Source: Blepharisma japonicum (taxonomy: Eukaryota > Ciliophora > Heterotrichea > Heterotrichida > Blepharismidae). Taken from it: a stretch of DNA of 64,000 nucleotides. The stretch covers positions 1 to 64,000 of the forward strand of contig CATKHK010000084.1 of NCBI GenBank assembly GCA_949751835.1, in the 5' to 3' direction. The notes under the pieces are model-generated. The model made no database searches. It was not told where the DNA came from and saw only the letters and a program-made list of their open reading frames with translations. Below, in pieces: positions 10,229-20,028 of the stretch. Position 1 is the first letter of the stretch. Each line of letters opens with the position of its first letter. Both the position numbers and the translations under genes were made by a program.

Positions 10229-10981
10229 ATGCAAAGAGACTTCAAGCTTCGGACTCGTCGTGAGCAAGACTTCCTTTCCAAACCTATCCCCGCATCTCAT
10301 ACCTTAAAAAAAAGCACAAAATCAATCAAAAAGCTTCCAACTATCTCAACCTCTGATGAAAAGAAAACAAATCACGATTTATATAGATCTTCAACAATTC
10401 CTATGAATTCTCCATCATCTCCATGCTTGCAAATCCCTATCATAAAAGAAATAGACAAATTAAAAGCTTTAGAATCAACTCAAAACAATGTAAATTTTAT
10501 ATAGAAAATTTCTGAATTAAAAAGAAAAATAAATCAGCAGCAAGAAGAAGTAAAACAGCTTGAAAGGCAAAATGAAAATTTAAGAGTAAATTATTACGAG
10601 CAAAGAGTTTTGCCGCTATCCATTCAAAATGAAATGATAATGAGAGCATTCCAATTGTCACAAATACAAGCACAAATATATGAAGACCAAATAAATCAGC
10701 TCGAAGAAGAGCTTGATTATCATAATTACCGAAATTTCAATGAAAATGAAGAAATTCATGCAGAATTAACCGAAGAAGAAATAGAGGTAAATATTAAATA
10801 GAAAATTCCAATATTTATTGCTGATTCGAATTATATTTGTTTATGCTGCCAATTTGACATACCAGAAGACTCAGTCGCTAAAAGACTTCCAAACTGTGGT
10901 CATTATTTTCATCTGGATTGCATTGATAACTGGCTGAGACATCAAGGTTGCTGCCCAATTTGTTATACAATAGCAATTTAG
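10229..10981 (+). CDS. RING-H2 finger protein (candidate E3 ubiquitin ligase)
   Basis: Two 15-nt introns (10490-10504 and 10787-10801, both between codons) join three exons into a 240-aa protein ending at TAG 10979-10981. The start MQRDFKLRTRRE at 10229 is preferred over the upstream in-frame codon at 10178, which would add an AT-rich leader. Exon 1 is basic and disordered, exon 2 is a helical acidic coiled coil, and exon 3 is a compact RING-H2: C194-x2-C197, C213-x-H215-x2-H218-x2-C221, C232-x2-C235, with the usual W225 between. RING-H2 domains recruit E2 enzymes, so ubiquitin ligase activity is the family expectation. There is no membrane segment; substrates are unknown. Confidence 0.85.
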
Positions 10982-11210
10982 ATAATTTATTTTTAAATTT
11001 TTAATCAATTTTCCTAAAATTTGCCATTTTACTAGATAAATCTATTAATTTAATGATATTTACTAAAAATCTGTAATAAAAAAATTAAAGCGGTTAATTA
11101 AGGCTAGCGCGCTAATTTTAACGGAGTTTTAACGGATTTAATAGTAATTAAGGGAAATATATTATTAAGACCTACTATAGTCATAAATTCTGTTAATAAG
11201 TTAAAATACT

Positions 11211-13019
11211 ATGGCAGATAGGGAAAGAACTATGTTTAATCTTGGCCAAGCCAGAAAACCTAAACCTACTTTATCTTCAACCCCTATTGAAGAGATCTCC
11301 CTTCAGCCTCAGCGTCGACATTTTTCATCTTTAGACAACTCAACAGCATCTCCGACATCTCTGGAAATCGATTTGCAGGCCATCCTAAGAAGAACACAAA
11401 TGGACTTAAATTTAGACAAAAGAGAGATTGATATCTACCAACGAGCTTTAGATAGTCATTACTTGTTAAAAACAACAGAAGAAGAAAAACTATCACTTGG
11501 AGATGATGAAAATTTAATTAACGATTTAGAAAGGATGTCATCTCGAGGAGGTAATAGGACAATTTCAAGTACAAAATGAAAGGAAAATATTGAAAAATAT
11601 GTAAAAGCAAAAGTAAATGCAGAGAGACCAGTTAAAGATTATGGAAAAGCTAACATAGAAGAGCCTGAAAGGCCAAGATCTCCAAGTCTGCCTACATTTT
11701 CAACAGCTTTATCAAGGGAACAAATTATCAATGCCCTCCCGAGCCTTTCTAGCTACGAAACCACAAATGAACTCAGTTCATCTAAAAAAATTATTGACGT
11801 TGTCATAGAACAAGTCAATAATACTAGAGGGATCCCAAACAGAAAATCCGTTATACAGCTTTACACAACTTATGCAATAAATTATTTACAAGGACAAGTA
11901 AAAACCAAAAAAACAATTCAAATCAGCGAAATTTTAAAAAATCAGCTTGAAAAAGCAGGAAAAAGCCAATATGATTTTGAAGAAGTTTTTAAAGCTTTAG
12001 AATTTGAATGAATTGAAGAAGAATATGAAACTGAGGCTCTCGAGCCAGTTAAACCACATGTTGCTAAGGTGAAAGTGAAGTCAGGAAGAACTGGAGAATC
12101 TGAAGACATTAAATCGCTCAAAGAGACAGCTGAAATGCTAAAAAATAATAATTTGCAAACTGAAAAAGACATTGAAATGCTAAAACTGACAATTGAAAAA
12201 GCGGTTAAAGAAAAAAATATTTTAGACAAAAAATTGCAAGATAACGATTTATTTTTACAAAAAAAACTTGATGAAAGGAAAAATTATGAACAAGAGCATG
12301 AAGCTTATTTAGCTCTGCAGAAAAGGCAAATTGAGCTTCAAGAGCAGCTAAATTCACAGCAGCAAGATATAGTGAATAAAAACAGAGAATTAGAAATATT
12401 GAAAAGCCAGTATGAAAGCTATGTAAAATCACAAGAAAGTCTCTTTATTGGGCAAGTCAAAGAATTAAATGAATTAAGAAGAAAAAATGAAGACGTGGAA
12501 TATTATATAAAAATGCGAGGCGAAATCAGAGAAGAAAATAGAAAAATTCAAAGAGAAATTGAAGAAATTATGAAAAATGGGACCTCGAAGCAAGAGCTGG
12601 AAAAATATTTAATTAGAATTGATCACCTTAAAGAGCGCATGCAACAGCTGGACGCTGACAAAAAATTGATTGAAAATAATAATGCAATTTTGGATGAAGA
12701 GCTAAATTTTTTATTGCAATATAAACAAGAAATTGATAAAAATATGGTAGATTGTTATAAAAAAAGACATGAAAATCTAAATAATATAGAAGATGAGCTG
12801 ATATCTAGAGATGAAGACTTAATTATTAGGGAGCAGAAATTTAAGGATCAATATGATACGATAGAAAAAGAATCATTAATTGCAAAAAGAAATATAATCA
12901 GCTCTATTGGACACGAATTTTCGAAATCACGTAACTTGCCAGATCATTATACTTGATATTTTGTGATTTGTCTGATTTCTTTTATTATCGGAATTTTCCT
13001 CTCAAAAGCCGAATACTAA
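11211..13019 (+). CDS. Tail-anchored coiled-coil protein
   Basis: The gene encodes 602 aa from ATG 11211 to TAA 13017-13019; TGA at 11577, 12009 and 12954 read as Trp. The N-terminal third is disordered and Ser/Pro-rich (RPRSPSLPTFST). Around 215-265 is a helical region (KSVIQLYTTYAINYLQGQ). From about 300 to 575 there is long coiled coil rich in Glu/Lys/Gln. The last residues, after HYTW, are YFVICLISFIIGIFLSKAEY, a single hydrophobic segment followed by a short polar end: a classic tail anchor, visible only if TGA 12954 is sense. This suggests a tether on the cytosolic face of an organelle, like golgins or SNARE-associated proteins. No family is recognised. Confidence 0.8.
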
Positions 13020-13148
13020 TAGGAATCTAAATAACTATTATTAACACAAATTGCATTTTATTATATCAATTCTAAGAAAATAATATTTTATCTGTAAATT
13101 TATTTATATTTATATTATCCTTACCATTTACAAAACTTCAAAAATATA

Positions 13149-14615
13149 CTAAAACTTCGCTAACAAAAAATCTAAAAATTCATCTAAATCAATCTGCCCA
13201 TCTCCATTTTGGTCAGCCTCACTTATTAATGCTTTCCATATATCAACAGTATCCTCAGTATCATCAGAAAACGCATGCATTAATTCTTCAGCTGAAATTT
13301 TCCCATTTTTATCTTTATCTAACAAATCAAAAGCAACGACCAAATTTTTCCTTGAAAAAACCAATTTTTCATCTGCCACAGCTCTAATATATTCAGTAAA
13401 CTCAATAAATCCATCCTGGTTTTCATCAACTTCCTTAATAATCCCTTCAGCTTTATATTTTGCTTCTTTTTCTGAGTAAGACGCAGTAAGCTCTTTTATT
13501 AAATCATTTTTTCCTATTTTTCCATCCCCATCATTATCTAATGCAGAAAAAGCTTTCCTGAGATGCTTAAATTCTTTATAATTTAGCAGTTGACAGGTAA
13601 TAAAAGTCATAATGGCATCTCTAAGTTTTAATTGACTTGAAAATCTGGTTAGATTATCAATCACATGGATAAGGGTATGCTGAGACACAGTATGAGCATT
13701 ATGAGTTACGATCCATGGGTGATTTAAGGCTTCATTTACAGATATTCGGGTGTCTAAAGGTGCCATAAGTTTATGGATAAGGTCAATTGCTTCTTCAGAA
13801 ACGTCTTTAAATTCTTCAGTAGTGGTATCATATGACCCGATTTTTACTTTGTCCATAATCTCGTCGTCAGTTTTGCCGTAAAATGGCGGATTTCCGCATA
13901 ATAATATATATAAAATTACACCACAGCTCCACTCGTCACACTTTTCTGTATATTTCCCAGAAATTAATTCTGGGGCCATATAATATGTTGTTCCAACGAT
14001 TCCTTCCATAGTTTTGTTTTCCTCAAGCTTTATAGCTGAGCCAAAATCTACTAATTTTAGGTTTAATTCTGCCCCTCTTTCTTCTATCATAATGTTTTCA
14101 GGTTTAAGGTCTCTATGAGCGATATTTTCTGAGTGCATAAAAGAAACGGCAGAAAATAATTGTTTCATAATATGTGATGCTTGAGATTCACTAAATCTCG
14201 TAAGTTTTTTAATTATGTCAAAAAGTTCGCCTCCCTCACACAATTCCATTACGAGATAATGATTACTTTCATCTTCAAAAAAATCATAAACCCTGATTAT
14301 GTTTGGATGGTCTAAAAGTCTTAAAATTTCCATTTCAATGAGCAAATTTCCCTCAGCTTCTTTTCCTGGTTTTAAAGCATTTTTGCTAAATATTTTAACA
14401 GCCCTTGTGAAGCCAGACAGTTTGTGGGTGCATCTCCTTACTTCAGCAAAGCCACCTTTTCCAATACGATTGCCAAGCATATAGACTTCTGTAAAAGGTA
14501 GATCATTTGGCCGTATAAAAGTTCCTTGATGGATTTTGACAGAAAATGAAGGAGGAGCTTCAGAGAATAAGGTAATATTAGTTTTTCGGTATTTTAAAGA
14601 CGTACAACAGCCCAT
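13149..14615 (-). CDS. Calcium-dependent protein kinase (CDPK)
   Basis: The protein has 488 aa, ATG 14613-14615 to TAG 13149-13151. It begins MGCC, fit for N-myristoylation at Gly2 and palmitoylation at Cys3/4, so it should sit on membranes. The kinase domain is about 44-302: glycine loop GKGGFAEV, Lys74, catalytic HRD at 167-169, DFG at 190-192 and APE at 214-216. All key residues are present. A junction helix follows, then four EF-hands with loops near 360-371, 397-408, 433-444 and 468-479. Loop 1 ends in Asp rather than Glu, which may lower its affinity. This is the ordinary CDPK layout of ciliates, apicomplexans and plants: Ca2+ binding relieves the junction and activates Ser/Thr phosphorylation. 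Confidence 0.96.
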   Translation of the reverse strand: MGCCTSLKYRKTNITLFSEAPPSFSVKIHQGTFIRPNDLPFTEVYMLGNRIGKGGFAEVRRCTHKLSGFTRAVKIFSKNALKPGKEAEGNLLIEMEILRLLDHPNIIRVYDFFEDESNHYLVMELCEGGELFDIIKKLTRFSESQASHIMKQLFSAVSFMHSENIAHRDLKPENIMIEERGAELNLKLVDFGSAIKLEENKTMEGIVGTTYYMAPELISGKYTEKCDEWSCGVILYILLCGNPPFYGKTDDEIMDKVKIGSYDTTTEEFKDVSEEAIDLIHKLMAPLDTRISVNEALNHPWIVTHNAHTVSQHTLIHVIDNLTRFSSQLKLRDAIMTFITCQLLNYKEFKHLRKAFSALDNDGDGKIGKNDLIKELTASYSEKEAKYKAEGIIKEVDENQDGFIEFTEYIRAVADEKLVFSRKNLVVAFDLLDKDKNGKISAEELMHAFSDDTEDTVDIWKALISEADQNGDGQIDLDEFLDFLLAKF

Positions 14616-15016
14616 TTTCGTAGTTTATTTATATGGAATAGGAGAAAATCGTTATAGAATAAATGAGAATTTTAATCACACTTTTCCTTGTGTCAAAAAA
14701 AAAAGCATGGAAAATGTTTATAATAAAAACAGAATTTTTGGGGTTTTTTATTAAAATACAATTTTGGTTTAAGCTGAATAAAAACCATTGATTCTCAGTA
14801 TCAAAAACCCTAATGAAAATTTATTTATCAATTAATTCAAGTTTTTGATATTAGATAATTTCTATATTAGTAGATTTGACATCAAGCAAATTTATATATT
14901 TAATAGATATTTTTAAGCTAAAGAAATGTTAAAATCATTAAATTATTGTAAAATTTTAAGAAATTATAAATATATATGAAAAAGGCAAATGCATTATAAA
15001 TCTATTCCCCTCTCAA
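14616..15016. other. Divergent intergenic region
   Basis: AT-rich DNA between the CDPK start (minus) and the membrane-protein start (plus). It contains a run of nine A at 14695-14703; no gene or RNA is recognised. Confidence 0.4.
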
Positions 15017-16066
15017 ATGAAACTATCAATTATAAATTTAAACAAAATTAAAATGGAATTGGAAACAGCAGACACTCCAGCATTCATATCAGATTCCACT
15101 GATTATGATATTTTTCTGCATCCCATCATTTCTTTACAAACGAATTCAGGGAAACCATCTCTTCTGTTGCATACTAATGAAATAGAAGAAATCCCTGGTG
15201 GGTGGCTTTACAGACATTACACAAATCGACATTTAATTCTCCTAAGGTCACTTCATATTGCTGGTTATGGCCTTGAACTTGGTTGTTTTATAGCAGGTGA
15301 ATGCCTCGTTAAATTTGAAATCGAATGAGATAATTTTACACCTTTTGCAGTTGACCCGATTTTTGTTACCTTTTTGTGAGGTTTAATTCTCCTATTAGGC
15401 GCACTTTTAATACCTGTTTTGTTTAGAAAAACAAATAATGCAATTTCAATTATATCAGATCAGTTAAAATATTATCATTTCCCTGTGTATATATTGATTG
15501 CAATCTTTTTACTATCAAAAAATGTCTTCAAGACAAAATTTTCTTTTGTTTTCAATGACTTGACACTAATTATTATATCAGGACTGTCATTTTATATATA
15601 TTCAAGGGTAAAATATGAAGATGATGGAAGATATGTAGTTACTTGACTTGAATATTTAGGCATTCAAGTCCAATTTTCCGTAATTGTAGCATGAATGCTT
15701 GTAGAATTGTGTATAAGCGCAATGCTAACAATTTCTTCAATAGATGGCCAGTCTACTAAAGATTACAAATTTGCAGGATGGCCTCATGAAAATTGGACAA
15801 TTTTACTTATGTCAATTTGCTTTACTATTAGCGTAATTGTACTAAATACTTATAAAGATATATTTTTCCCAGCAGTTTTAAGTTATACCTTTTTAGGCAT
15901 TTTTTCATGACAAAGGCGAAAAATTTGCCTTGAGGACGGCGATAACTGCAGCGAAAGTGTGACGGTCACCGCGTTTGTTTTTGGTGGCCTTTTACTGGCA
16001 TTTATCATTATTACAATTTTTTATTACCCGAAGTTGATATTATACAGAGTTCGAGTAAGAATATAA
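15017..16066 (+). CDS. Multi-span membrane protein of unknown family (about 7 TM)
   Basis: The gene encodes 349 aa from ATG 15017 (alternative start MELETADTP at 15053) to TAA 16064-16066, with several TGA codons as Trp (15326, 15377, 15644 and others). The first about 110 residues are soluble and may face the lumen or exterior. Then come about seven hydrophobic segments: GLILLLGALLIPVLF, FPVYILIAIFLLS, LTLIIISGLSFYIYS, FSVIVAWMLVELCISAML, WTILLMSICFTISVIVL, FPAVLSYTFLGIF and FGGLLLAFIIITIFYY. A soluble N-domain followed by seven helices is reminiscent of receptor-like proteins, but I recognise no diagnostic motif. A polar CLEDGDNCSE loop precedes the last helix. The 3' end lies 5 bp from the convergent ankyrin gene. 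Confidence 0.75.
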
Positions 16067-16071
16067 TTAAT

Positions 16072-17485
16072 CTAAAATTTACGTTTAAGAAATTCTTGGA
16101 GGACTTCAGTATTCCTCAAAGATGGAGGAGATTTTGATTTTAAGTCTTCAGGCTTTGTCGGGAGATTTATGGTCTTTTTTGGAGCAATTTTGGAGTAGGC
16201 TTTGGAGACTTGTTCAATGAAATCGTAATTTGACTCGACTAGTGTTTTTTGAGAGCTGTTAAGAGGAGTAATTGAATTTACCATCTTATGGATAGATTCT
16301 TGCAAATCAGTTTCAAGACGAACTGTTAAGTCAGAATATTGCTGGCATAGAGATGATACTGTTTCTGATTGGATTTCTTGGAGTTGGGATTGCACGGCAG
16401 TTGAAATATCATGATATGATTTTTCGTTTTCGTTGATTTTTGATGGAGTTTCTGTATGGTTTGCCGCTTCATTTCTGTATCTGAGATTTATTGGCGTTAC
16501 ATCAATTTCTTCATTTTGGCTCAAAAATTTTCCAGTTTCAATTTCCTTCAAGGTCTCTTCTAATTTTCCTCAAAGTTTATTTTCTACTCTTTTCCCTATC
16601 CTATTTCCTTCAATTTCAATATATTCTTGCATTTTAACCAGCCCTATTTCCAATCTTTCTCTAGCAACTTCTGTCCAAATATGGTTAATATGATCTCCAA
16701 AAGCACTTGAAACTAGATGTATCCTGGATTTTATATTATTTTTAATCGCTTTTCGCTTACCTGGCACATCCCCTATGACTAAGCTTAAATCTACACTTCT
16801 TGACCGAAAATTTCTTTTTTTTTCGTTTTGGGAATGCAAAATTCCTTTTTGCCTATCTTTAGGTGACATTAGTTGGATATATGATAAGCTTTTTCTTAAA
16901 AAATTTCTTGATGATAAATCCTCATTAAGAGATTTATGAAAGCTTGATTCAGCTTTTCTTAAAGAATTTAACGATAAAAGTTCTCTGATTTCTTCATTAG
17001 TGGCACGGTCTATTGCCTTTTTTCCATACTAAATAGATATTTACACAGTCACATTTATCGATATCAACACCATTTCGTATCAGAATTTCTACTATCTCTT
17101 TATGACTGTTATAAGCTGAGACCATAAGTGGAGTTCATTGACGACAATCTTCTTTATTGATATCTGCGCCTAATTCTATTAGATATTTTAGGACATCTCT
17201 TCTATTATATCAGCAGGCAAGAAAAACTAAATTTTGCCCGGCCTAAAGTTATTTTACCTTATTGCATTGATTTATGTCAGAGTTTTTAGATAGTTCTTTG
17301 ACAATTTGTATGTTTCCGAGCTTTACAGCAATTGAGAGTGCTGTGTCTCCTTTCTAATTAATATTTACATCATCGAAATCTTCAAGTTTTGAGTTAGGGG
17401 CGAGGGATTTGACAAGGTTTATATCATCTTTGTCTACTGCCATCATAAGTGGCGTGTAGCCACCTAAAAGTTTGCTGGCAATCAT
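16072..17485 (-). CDS. Ankyrin-repeat protein with coiled-coil C-terminal half
   Basis: Four exons are joined by introns at 17354-17368 (15 nt), 17243-17257 (15 nt) and 17029-17044 (16 nt), all between codons, giving 455 aa from ATG 17483-17485 to TAG 16072-16074. Three TGA codons are Trp. Residues 1-150 form ankyrin repeats: GYTPLMMAVDKDD, KGDTALSIAVKLGN, AGQNLVFLACWYNRRD and WTPLMVSAYNSHKE. The rest is basic, then helical (ERLEIGLVKMQEYIEIEGNR), ending in a Ser/Pro-containing tail. Ankyrin repeats mediate protein contacts; no enzyme domain is present. The ATG lies 51 bp from that of the divergent 17537 gene, so they may share a promoter. Confidence 0.88.
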
Positions 17486-17536
17486 GATTTAATTATCTTA
17501 GTAAAACTCATTTTTGCTTCAGTTATTCGGATTATA
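17486..17536. promoter_or_regulatory. Short shared divergent promoter region
   Basis: Only 51 bp separate the start codons of the ankyrin gene (minus) and the DGSGRD-repeat gene (plus), so both promoters and 5' UTRs must fit here or overlap the coding starts. No specific box is recognised. Confidence 0.4.
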
Positions 17537-18088
17537 ATGGATAAAAACAGCCTTGGAAGAACATTTCACCCAAAATATTCCTTTTACAGAGGTGATGGAA
17601 GTGGAAGAGACGAATATATCTCCACCAATAGTGGTGGTTTTTACCAGAATAGCCCAAAAGGGGAAGTATTTCGAAGAACAGGCTCCAACTTCACCAAAAA
17701 CCAGTATTTTAAGCCTTCCCCTCGACTTTCTTCTCCGATCTGAAGATATTATTCTGATGGGTCAGGGAGAGATTACTATATAACTGTGAATAGTGGAGGC
17801 CTTCATGCAAGTGGGTACACTGGAGGTAAAAGGGACCTGTTTAAAGAAGGATTAAGGAAAGGTGATACCAGCTCAAGCCCTCAGAAAACTGATACGTTTT
17901 CAAGAACTATGAGCAGTTGGATTAATCCAAAAATGAGAGAATTTACTAGGCAAAAACAAGAAAAAGTGAAAACACTAGTAAGTAGACTATATCCAAGCCA
18001 AAGCAGCAAAACGATTCCTACTACAAAAGATGTAGACTCTGCGCATCAGCGAAAAATTTCAGCAAAAAATATAATTAAGAATGCTTAA
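17537..18088 (+). CDS. DGSGRD-repeat protein, unknown function
   Basis: The gene encodes 183 aa from ATG 17537 to TAA 18086-18088; TGA 17741 is Trp. It contains two copies of a roughly 20-residue motif: the first about residues 16-36 (GDGSGRDEYISTNSGGF), the second about 70-90 (SDGSGRDYYITVNSGGL). After the second comes a Ser/Lys-rich tail with SSWINPKMREFTRQKQEKVK, which could be a helix. The protein is basic and soluble. I do not assign a family; repeated short aromatic/glycine motifs of this kind are seen in proteins that coat microtubules, but that is speculation. The gene is divergent from the ankyrin gene. Confidence 0.8.
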
Positions 18089-19095
18089 ATTTTATCATAT
18101 ATATGTATATTAATCCAATATTATAAAATTGTCCATGTATATCATATAAAAAGCTAAAGAAAAAAACAAAAGATACTAGATAAGTAGGAAAGAAAGAGTA
18201 GAAGAAGAATAAAGGGACATAGTAAATCCCAATATAGCAATCCCAGCAAGAGGGCTAAGAAAATGTTTGAGTATGTAAGCTAACCAATCACTGAGGTTCT
18301 GAGGAGCAAGCTAAAAGCTCAAACAGAAGGAATAGCTGAAAAGCCATAGGCAAAATTTCTGAAAACCATCAAAAATATGCTGAAAAGGTTTGATGAGATA
18401 TTGAAGGCAAAACTCTGGATTCAAAAAATTAGAATTCAATATCTGAAATAAAGTCTAAACTGGTTCAGAAGAAGTGATGAAATAAAGAAAGAATAAAACT
18501 CAAAGTCAGGGCAAGATAAGAAGTTGATAAAGAAGGCTTTATAAAAGTGACTCATTGAATCAGATTTAATTAAAATATATTAATCTTAGACTCATTCATA
18601 TTGAATTATTTAGATTTATGAATTTCATTACAAAATTAATCGAAAAATATTCATTATTGAGAAATATTTAATGAGTTCGAAAACAATCAGAATTTAAATA
18701 AAAAATTAAATAAATACAGGTTTCAATAACTCTCTTATATATTGAACTTTCTTTAAGTGTAAGCTTTCAATATACCTAATGCAAAAAAAATGTCTTATTC
18801 TCCCAATGATTATTTATGCTTTACTTAAATTTCAGTACTTTTTTTATATAAATACAGATTCATAAGTAATCCATTGTTTATATATTGAATAATAAAAAAA
18901 ATATTAAAATAATATGTATATAATCCTGGTAACCGCTGCAATAATAAAAAAGCCTAAATACTGACAAAATAATAGAACTTTAATTTAATCAAGCTGCAAG
19001 TAAATTTAATCACTGATGCTTTTTATAATAAACCTTATCAGAAAAATAATAATTTTAGAAACCAAAAAATTAATACAATAATAAATATTTACTGA
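18089..19095. other. Intergenic stretch with purine-rich, once-coding-looking block
   Basis: From about 18180 to 18560 the plus strand is purine-rich and gives short protein-like stretches in shifting frames (SEIKSKLVQKKWWNKERIKLK; KTIKNMLKRFDEILKAK), interrupted by TAA/TAG with no fitting 15-16 nt intron. It is probably a decayed gene of unknown family. The remainder to 19095 is AT-rich without visible features. Confidence 0.3.
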
Positions 19096-19923
19096 ATGGG
19101 ATCCACACAAGGAAAGGAAGAAATAAGCTGTGTTATTCACAAGACTGCAGTCAGAGCTACAAAAGAAAAACCAAAAGTTAGGAAGCAGCAATCACCAATA
19201 ATAAGGCCAGACCACAGCCAACCAGTTTTGGCCACACCCACGCTATTTCATATTAAAGACTACCAAGCAAACACAAAATTTGAAAATAATGACACAAATC
19301 ATAAGATAATTTTAAATAATATATCTTATGAGAAAAATGCTCAAATTCCGAATATAAAAATAAATTCAAGGCCTACTAAACTTAACATAAGATTACTCAA
19401 AAATAAAAAAGGGATACAATCGCATCCTATTACTAGAATTGGTTCCCCTACTTCAAAAGGAACCCTTAGCATTGATGATTCACTTCCAAGTTTCAATTGG
19501 AAATCAAACAATGTGACGCCAATATTTAAAGAATCTGCGCATCATGATACGCAAACATTTGATTGCAACTTTTTACCAATTTCAAAATTTGGAGGAGATG
19601 AAGGGATATCACCTATACCATGCAAGTCTATGGCGAAAAGTTTCAGTACACTCAAGCCTTTGAAGTCGAACTCACTTCCTATATATACATCAGGAGAAGG
19701 AAAAATGAGTTCGCCTATAAAGATTTTTAATGCAGGATTTGATAATCAAAAACTAGTTAATGCAGAAGCTATAAAAAGTATAGAAAATCCTTCACTTATT
19801 TTCGAAAATATCGATTTAAAAAAAGTCTCAAAAAGACGTGAATCATTTAGAGTCAACACTATTTGTGAAGTCATAAAAAATCGTAGAGGATCATTACAAC
19901 CAAACTATGATAGAAAACATTAA
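19096..19923 (+). CDS. Hypothetical basic protein with candidate N-myristoylation signal
   Basis: The gene encodes 275 aa from ATG 19096 to TAA 19921-19923, with no in-frame TGA. It begins MGSTQGKEE, which fits the myristoyl-transferase pattern (Gly2, Ser/Thr at 6 replaced by Gln, Lys7), so membrane attachment is possible but not certain. The rest is low in complexity, basic, and rich in Ser, Pro, Asn and Ile; SPIIRP, SPTSKGTLS and SPIPCKS look like proline-directed phosphorylation sites. No domain, membrane segment or coiled coil is evident. It could be a disordered signalling or cytoskeletal protein. Confidence 0.65.
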   Translation: MGSTQGKEEISCVIHKTAVRATKEKPKVRKQQSPIIRPDHSQPVLATPTLFHIKDYQANTKFENNDTNHKIILNNISYEKNAQIPNIKINSRPTKLNIRLLKNKKGIQSHPITRIGSPTSKGTLSIDDSLPSFNWKSNNVTPIFKESAHHDTQTFDCNFLPISKFGGDEGISPIPCKSMAKSFSTLKPLKSNSLPIYTSGEGKMSSPIKIFNAGFDNQKLVNAEAIKSIENPSLIFENIDLKKVSKRRESFRVNTICEVIKNRRGSLQPNYDRKH

Positions 19924-20028
19924 GCATATGTACAAATGTCTATAGTGCACAAAGAAACTCATTATATAGTATTTAAATCTTTTTATTAATTTTTATTAAT
20001 TTTTCTCTAAAGAAAAGGTGTAATAATT

